Source: Methanoculleus sp. 7T (lineage in GTDB: Archaea > Halobacteriota > Methanomicrobia > Methanomicrobiales > Methanoculleaceae). Taken from it: 64,000 nt of DNA. The stretch's first letter is position 1, and each line of letters begins with the position of its first letter. Under the pieces are notes generated by a model. It did not search any database, had not been told where the DNA came from, and saw only the letters and a program-made list of their open reading frames with translations. The position numbers and the translations under genes are program-made. Shown here piece by piece: positions 61,404-64,000 of this stretch. Where the stretch lies: assembly GCF_023195915.1 (NCBI RefSeq), contig NZ_JALPRP010000001.1, positions 1,302,001 to 1,366,000 of the forward strand, written 5' to 3'.

Positions 61404-62606
61404 ATAGGGGGGATAATAATTCTTCAGAAGACCGTACCTGATAGCAGTAGCGAAGCGGAGATCTTCCCGGGTCTTCCGACTGAAAATGACATTCTGGACG
61501 AGATACGATCATTGGCGGGCGGGTTACGCAGACAAAATGGAACCGCCCCGGAGAATCTCGATTTTACCGTTCCTATCGGTTGGGAGGAGCGGATCGGGCA
61601 CCTGGACGACCAGCCGATCAAACGGCTGATCGTCTTCCTCCGTTCCACCGGTTGTGAGTGGGTCGAGAAGACCGGGGGGTGCACCATGTGCGGATTTTAC
61701 TGTGCGACATCCCGAGGCAGAGAGGTCTCGGCAAAAGAGTATGTCGCGCAGTTCGAGTATGTGATGGATGCCGTCGATCTGGGAGACTACCCGGTCGTCT
61801 CGATATACAACGATGGGAATATTTTTAACGAACGCGAGATGCCGGTTGCCGCCATCGAGAAGATCTGCTCGTACATCGACGGATACAAGAATATCAAGAA
61901 GGTGGTTGTCGAGTCAAGGATAGACTACTCTCCCGACGGGCGTGTGGAGAAGATGAAGAAGGCCCTGAACGGGCGGCAGCTCGAGGTGGCGTTCGGGTTT
62001 GAGTCTGCAGACCCGCAGGTGATGAACCTCTGCATCAACAAGGGTTTTTCGGCCCACAATTTCGATCTCTTCCATTCGAGGATGCAGGGTATGGGCGTGC
62101 AGACCAAGCCGCTCCTCCTCGTCAAGCCGCCGTTCCTCACCGAGGCCGAGGCGGTACGCGACGTCCTGCAGACCGTTTCGTACTGCGTATCCCGCGGGAT
62201 CGACTACGTCGACCTTGAGGTGACGACGGTCGAGAAGAACACCGTCGTGCACGAACTCTGGAAGAACAACCTCTACCGCCCGCCGTGGCTCTGGAGCCTC
62301 ATCGATCTCCTGCAACAGTCCAAGGAGCGGTTCGGGGACCGTGCCCATGTCTACGTCAGCCCCTGGACCTACTCGGTCGAGTCCCTCGACTGGGCTAGGA
62401 ACTGCGGGGAGTGCGACGCCGAGTTCGTCAAGGCGATCGAACGTTACAACTGCCACTTCGATACGGCGGAGTTCGAGGGGCTGGACTGTTCGTGCCGGGA
62501 CGACGGGTGGAAGGAGGCCGTTGCGGCAGAGGACCCCAGGACGATCCCGGAGAGGATCCGCGAGCAGCTTGCGTATGTGCGAAACGCGAGGCTCTCGGCG
62601 GAATAA
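61389..62606 (+). CDS. Radical SAM protein, archaeosine biosynthesis RaSEA type
   Basis: This 405-residue radical SAM protein resembles RaSEA, the partner of ArcS that completes archaeosine (G+15) in tRNA. The cluster motif is GGCTMCGFYC (CxxCxxxC, near residues 97-106), followed by SIYNDGNIFNE, EVAFGFESADPQVMNLCINK and TKPLLLVKPPFLTE. The start is uncertain: GTG 61389 is the only ordinary in-frame codon, but it lies in a long hairpin. A purine-rich GGGGGGAT (61407-61413) precedes in-frame ATA/ATT codons at 61416-61421. No arcS gene is in the window. Confidence 0.85.
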   Translation: MRGPGIGGIIILQKTVPDSSSEAEIFPGLPTENDILDEIRSLAGGLRRQNGTAPENLDFTVPIGWEERIGHLDDQPIKRLIVFLRSTGCEWVEKTGGCTMCGFYCATSRGREVSAKEYVAQFEYVMDAVDLGDYPVVSIYNDGNIFNEREMPVAAIEKICSYIDGYKNIKKVVVESRIDYSPDGRVEKMKKALNGRQLEVAFGFESADPQVMNLCINKGFSAHNFDLFHSRMQGMGVQTKPLLLVKPPFLTEAEAVRDVLQTVSYCVSRGIDYVDLEVTTVEKNTVVHELWKNNLYRPPWLWSLIDLLQQSKERFGDRAHVYVSPWTYSVESLDWARNCGECDAEFVKAIERYNCHFDTAEFEGLDCSCRDDGWKEAVAAEDPRTIPERIREQLAYVRNARLSAE

Positions 62607-63070
62607 GCGTTTTTCTGCATTGTACGGGAGAGGGAGGGCGGGTTTCGCCCCGGATCCCGATCCCGCCTCCATTGTGAACAAGCAAGGGACTCGGTCGGTG
62701 AGGCCCGGGCGCCGGGTGTGTGCTTTCCCACGAAAACCACGGTTAAACTAGAATAGGAGTCCTCTTCATCCAATCACCGAACGCGGCATTCTGCCGGTAT
62801 CGTCACGGAGGAGGGGGCTCCCCGTCCGGCCTCCGGCCTCTGACCTCCTCACTCGCACCTCCGGTGCTCAAACTCTTGTCCCATGGCCAGTCGCACTCGA
62901 AACTCGAAGAACTTCGATGAGGTTTCCCCATCCCCACAGGCGGGTACCCGTACGTTCCTCCTCAAAGCCCTCGCCCCCCGGAGAGTGTGAAAAAAGATTG
63001 ATACTCTCCTCCGTTGAGAGTGCCGGTAATTGAGAATCGTTGCACTAGGGTAGAGGCGGTCGGGCCCGCC
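62607..63070. other. Spacer with dispersed repeat and terminator
   Basis: The spacer contains no convincing gene. It holds a copy of the dispersed palindromic repeat (62853-62881), short direct repeats (ACTCGAAACTCGAAGAACTT near 62896), and a minus-strand T6 run (62992-62997) that can end the oxidoreductase transcript. Confidence 0.45.
62853..62881. repeat. Dispersed palindromic repeat, second site
   Basis: CTCGCACCTCCGGTGCTCAA and the next nine bases match 34592-34620 with three differences. The core GCACC-TCC-GGTGC is a hairpin. Confidence 0.6.
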
Positions 63071-64000
63071 CTACAACCCGACCGTGCCGATGTCGATCTC
63101 CTTGGGCATCCCGGTATCGATCGACTCCCACGCGAGGAACGTCGCAAGCGTCGTCGCGACGCTGCCGGCGAAGTCCGGCTCTTCTCCCTTCACGAACGCC
63201 AGGAGTTCCTCGGGAAACCCCTTCTCCTGGGCGAGCCACCGCCTCTCCCGCGTCGCCTTCCCGCCCTTCCTGAGTTCGAGGTCGCGGAAATCGGTGATCC
63301 TCCCGACAGCGTTGTCGCAGAAGACCTCGACGGTCTCTTTCGGGTAAGAGCGGTCGCCGAGCGTCGTGTAGGTGACGGTGCCGAGCGACCCGTCGTCGAA
63401 CGTCAGGGTCGCCTGGAAGTTATCGTACTTCCGGAGGGTGCCGATCGGTTCGATCGCCCGGGCATAGACCTGGACCGGCCGTGCCCCGGTGATATACTGC
63501 ATAAAGTCGATGAAGTGACAGCACTCCGAGATCAGCATCCCGCCGCCCTGCTCGTCGTCGTGCACCCAGTGCTCGGGCGGGATCTGCCCGGCGTTGACGC
63601 GGTAGTGCAGGATCGCAGGCGTAGCGCGGTTCCCGAAGAACTCCTTCATCCTCCGCGCGAGGGGTGAGTAGCGCCGGTTGAACCCGACCATCAGCCGCTG
63701 CCCGGACTCATGCCACGCCTCGACGATCCTCCGGAGCTCGTCGGTATCGGTCGCAAGCGGCTTCTCCACGAAGACATCCTTTCCGGCACGCAACGCATCG
63801 ATCGCCATCGGTGCATGAAGGTCGTTTCTGGTCGCGATCATCACCGCATCGATATCTGGGTCCTCAAGGATCTTCCGATAATCGGTGGTGCAGTAGGAGA
63901 ACCCGTACTTCTTCGCGACCGAGTGCGCCGAAAGCCCGGTCGCGGTCGCAAGCCCCGCAAGGTTCACGGGGAGCCCAGGCAGGTGGGGATAGAGGGCGCT
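63071..64000 (-). CDS. Gfo/Idh/MocA oxidoreductase, 5' end beyond the window
   Basis: This frame is open to the right edge (310 codons visible). It encodes a Gfo/Idh/MocA NAD(P)-dependent oxidoreductase: the second half of the Rossmann domain (DPDIDAVMIATRNDLHAPMA, FVEKPLATD with the conserved EKP) and the C-terminal beta-sheet domain (GGGMLISECCHFIDFMQYIT, with the active-site His). Such enzymes act on nucleotide sugars or inositols in surface-polysaccharide loci. The sequence before the visible Rossmann part (ALYPHLPGLP) suggests either a two-domain dehydrogenase fusion or a missing NAD-binding N-terminus. Confidence 0.88.
   Translation of the reverse strand, partial: SALYPHLPGLPVNLAGLATATGLSAHSVAKKYGFSYCTTDYRKILEDPDIDAVMIATRNDLHAPMAIDALRAGKDVFVEKPLATDTDELRRIVEAWHESGQRLMVGFNRRYSPLARRMKEFFGNRATPAILHYRVNAGQIPPEHWVHDDEQGGGMLISECCHFIDFMQYITGARPVQVYARAIEPIGTLRKYDNFQATLTFDDGSLGTVTYTTLGDRSYPKETVEVFCDNAVGRITDFRDLELRKGGKATRERRWLAQEKGFPEELLAFVKGEEPDFAGSVATTLATFLAWESIDTGMPKEIDIGTVGL

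Overview
The window is a GC-rich piece of a euryarchaeal chromosome, most likely a methanogen of the Methanomicrobiales (Methanoculleus-like). Evidence for this: a group II chaperonin (thermosome), the archaeal mevalonate trio (thiolase, HMG-CoA synthase, DUF35 protein) plus HMG-CoA reductase, CTP-dependent riboflavin kinase, TiaS, deoxyhypusine synthase, Trm5-type methylase, archaeal RPA, CbiZ, a FmdE-family protein, the archaeosine radical-SAM protein, pyruvate:ferredoxin oxidoreductase and ADP-forming acetyl-CoA synthetase. Many start codons lie about 26 bp downstream of a TATA box, which implies leaderless mRNAs. The genus is an inference; no rRNA is present.

Layout. 0-1.7 kb: pilin-like and lipoprotein genes (minus). 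1.9-7.6 kb: housekeeping (FmdE-like, hisG, DUF1015, rimI, hmgA, trm5). 7.8-11.1 kb: mevalonate operon headed by an HTH regulator. 11.2-12.6 kb: ribK-ribB. 12.8-16.7 kb: a serine-recombinase-like protein without catalytic residues, an erythromycin-esterase-like protein, and the RPA pair. 17.0-20.2 kb: DUF1858 protein, NrdD-like mini-protein with CbiZ, and dys-pyrF. 20.2-21.0 kb: an 818-bp gene-free stretch that seems to encode a structured RNA. 21.0-24.9 kb: tiaS, an HTH regulator and the thermosome. 25.2-29.0 kb: two tandem sensor histidine kinases. 29.0-30.7 kb: YwbE and class II lysS.

31.0-35.9 kb is an accessory island of secreted proteins and lipoproteins. It has tandem paralogues, a duplicated promoter/leader/signal-peptide cassette exactly 2.0 kb apart, an inserted palindromic repeat block and two broken genes. 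36.0-51.3 kb returns to metabolism: UDG, NUDIX, an iron/cobamide-type ABC importer, ADP-forming acetyl-CoA synthetase, an MBL-rhodanese protein, OsmC, a DUF255 thioredoxin-like protein, Hsp20 and a porBACD operon.

51.5-61 kb is the most unusual region: a CapA-like phosphoesterase, three CapK-like adenylate-forming ligases (minus) and three FemAB-like acyltransferases (plus). A Gfo/Idh/MocA oxidoreductase runs off the right edge. I infer a locus that activates acids and attaches them to an extracellular polymer or glycan. The ligase genes are mosaics kept similar by gene conversion.
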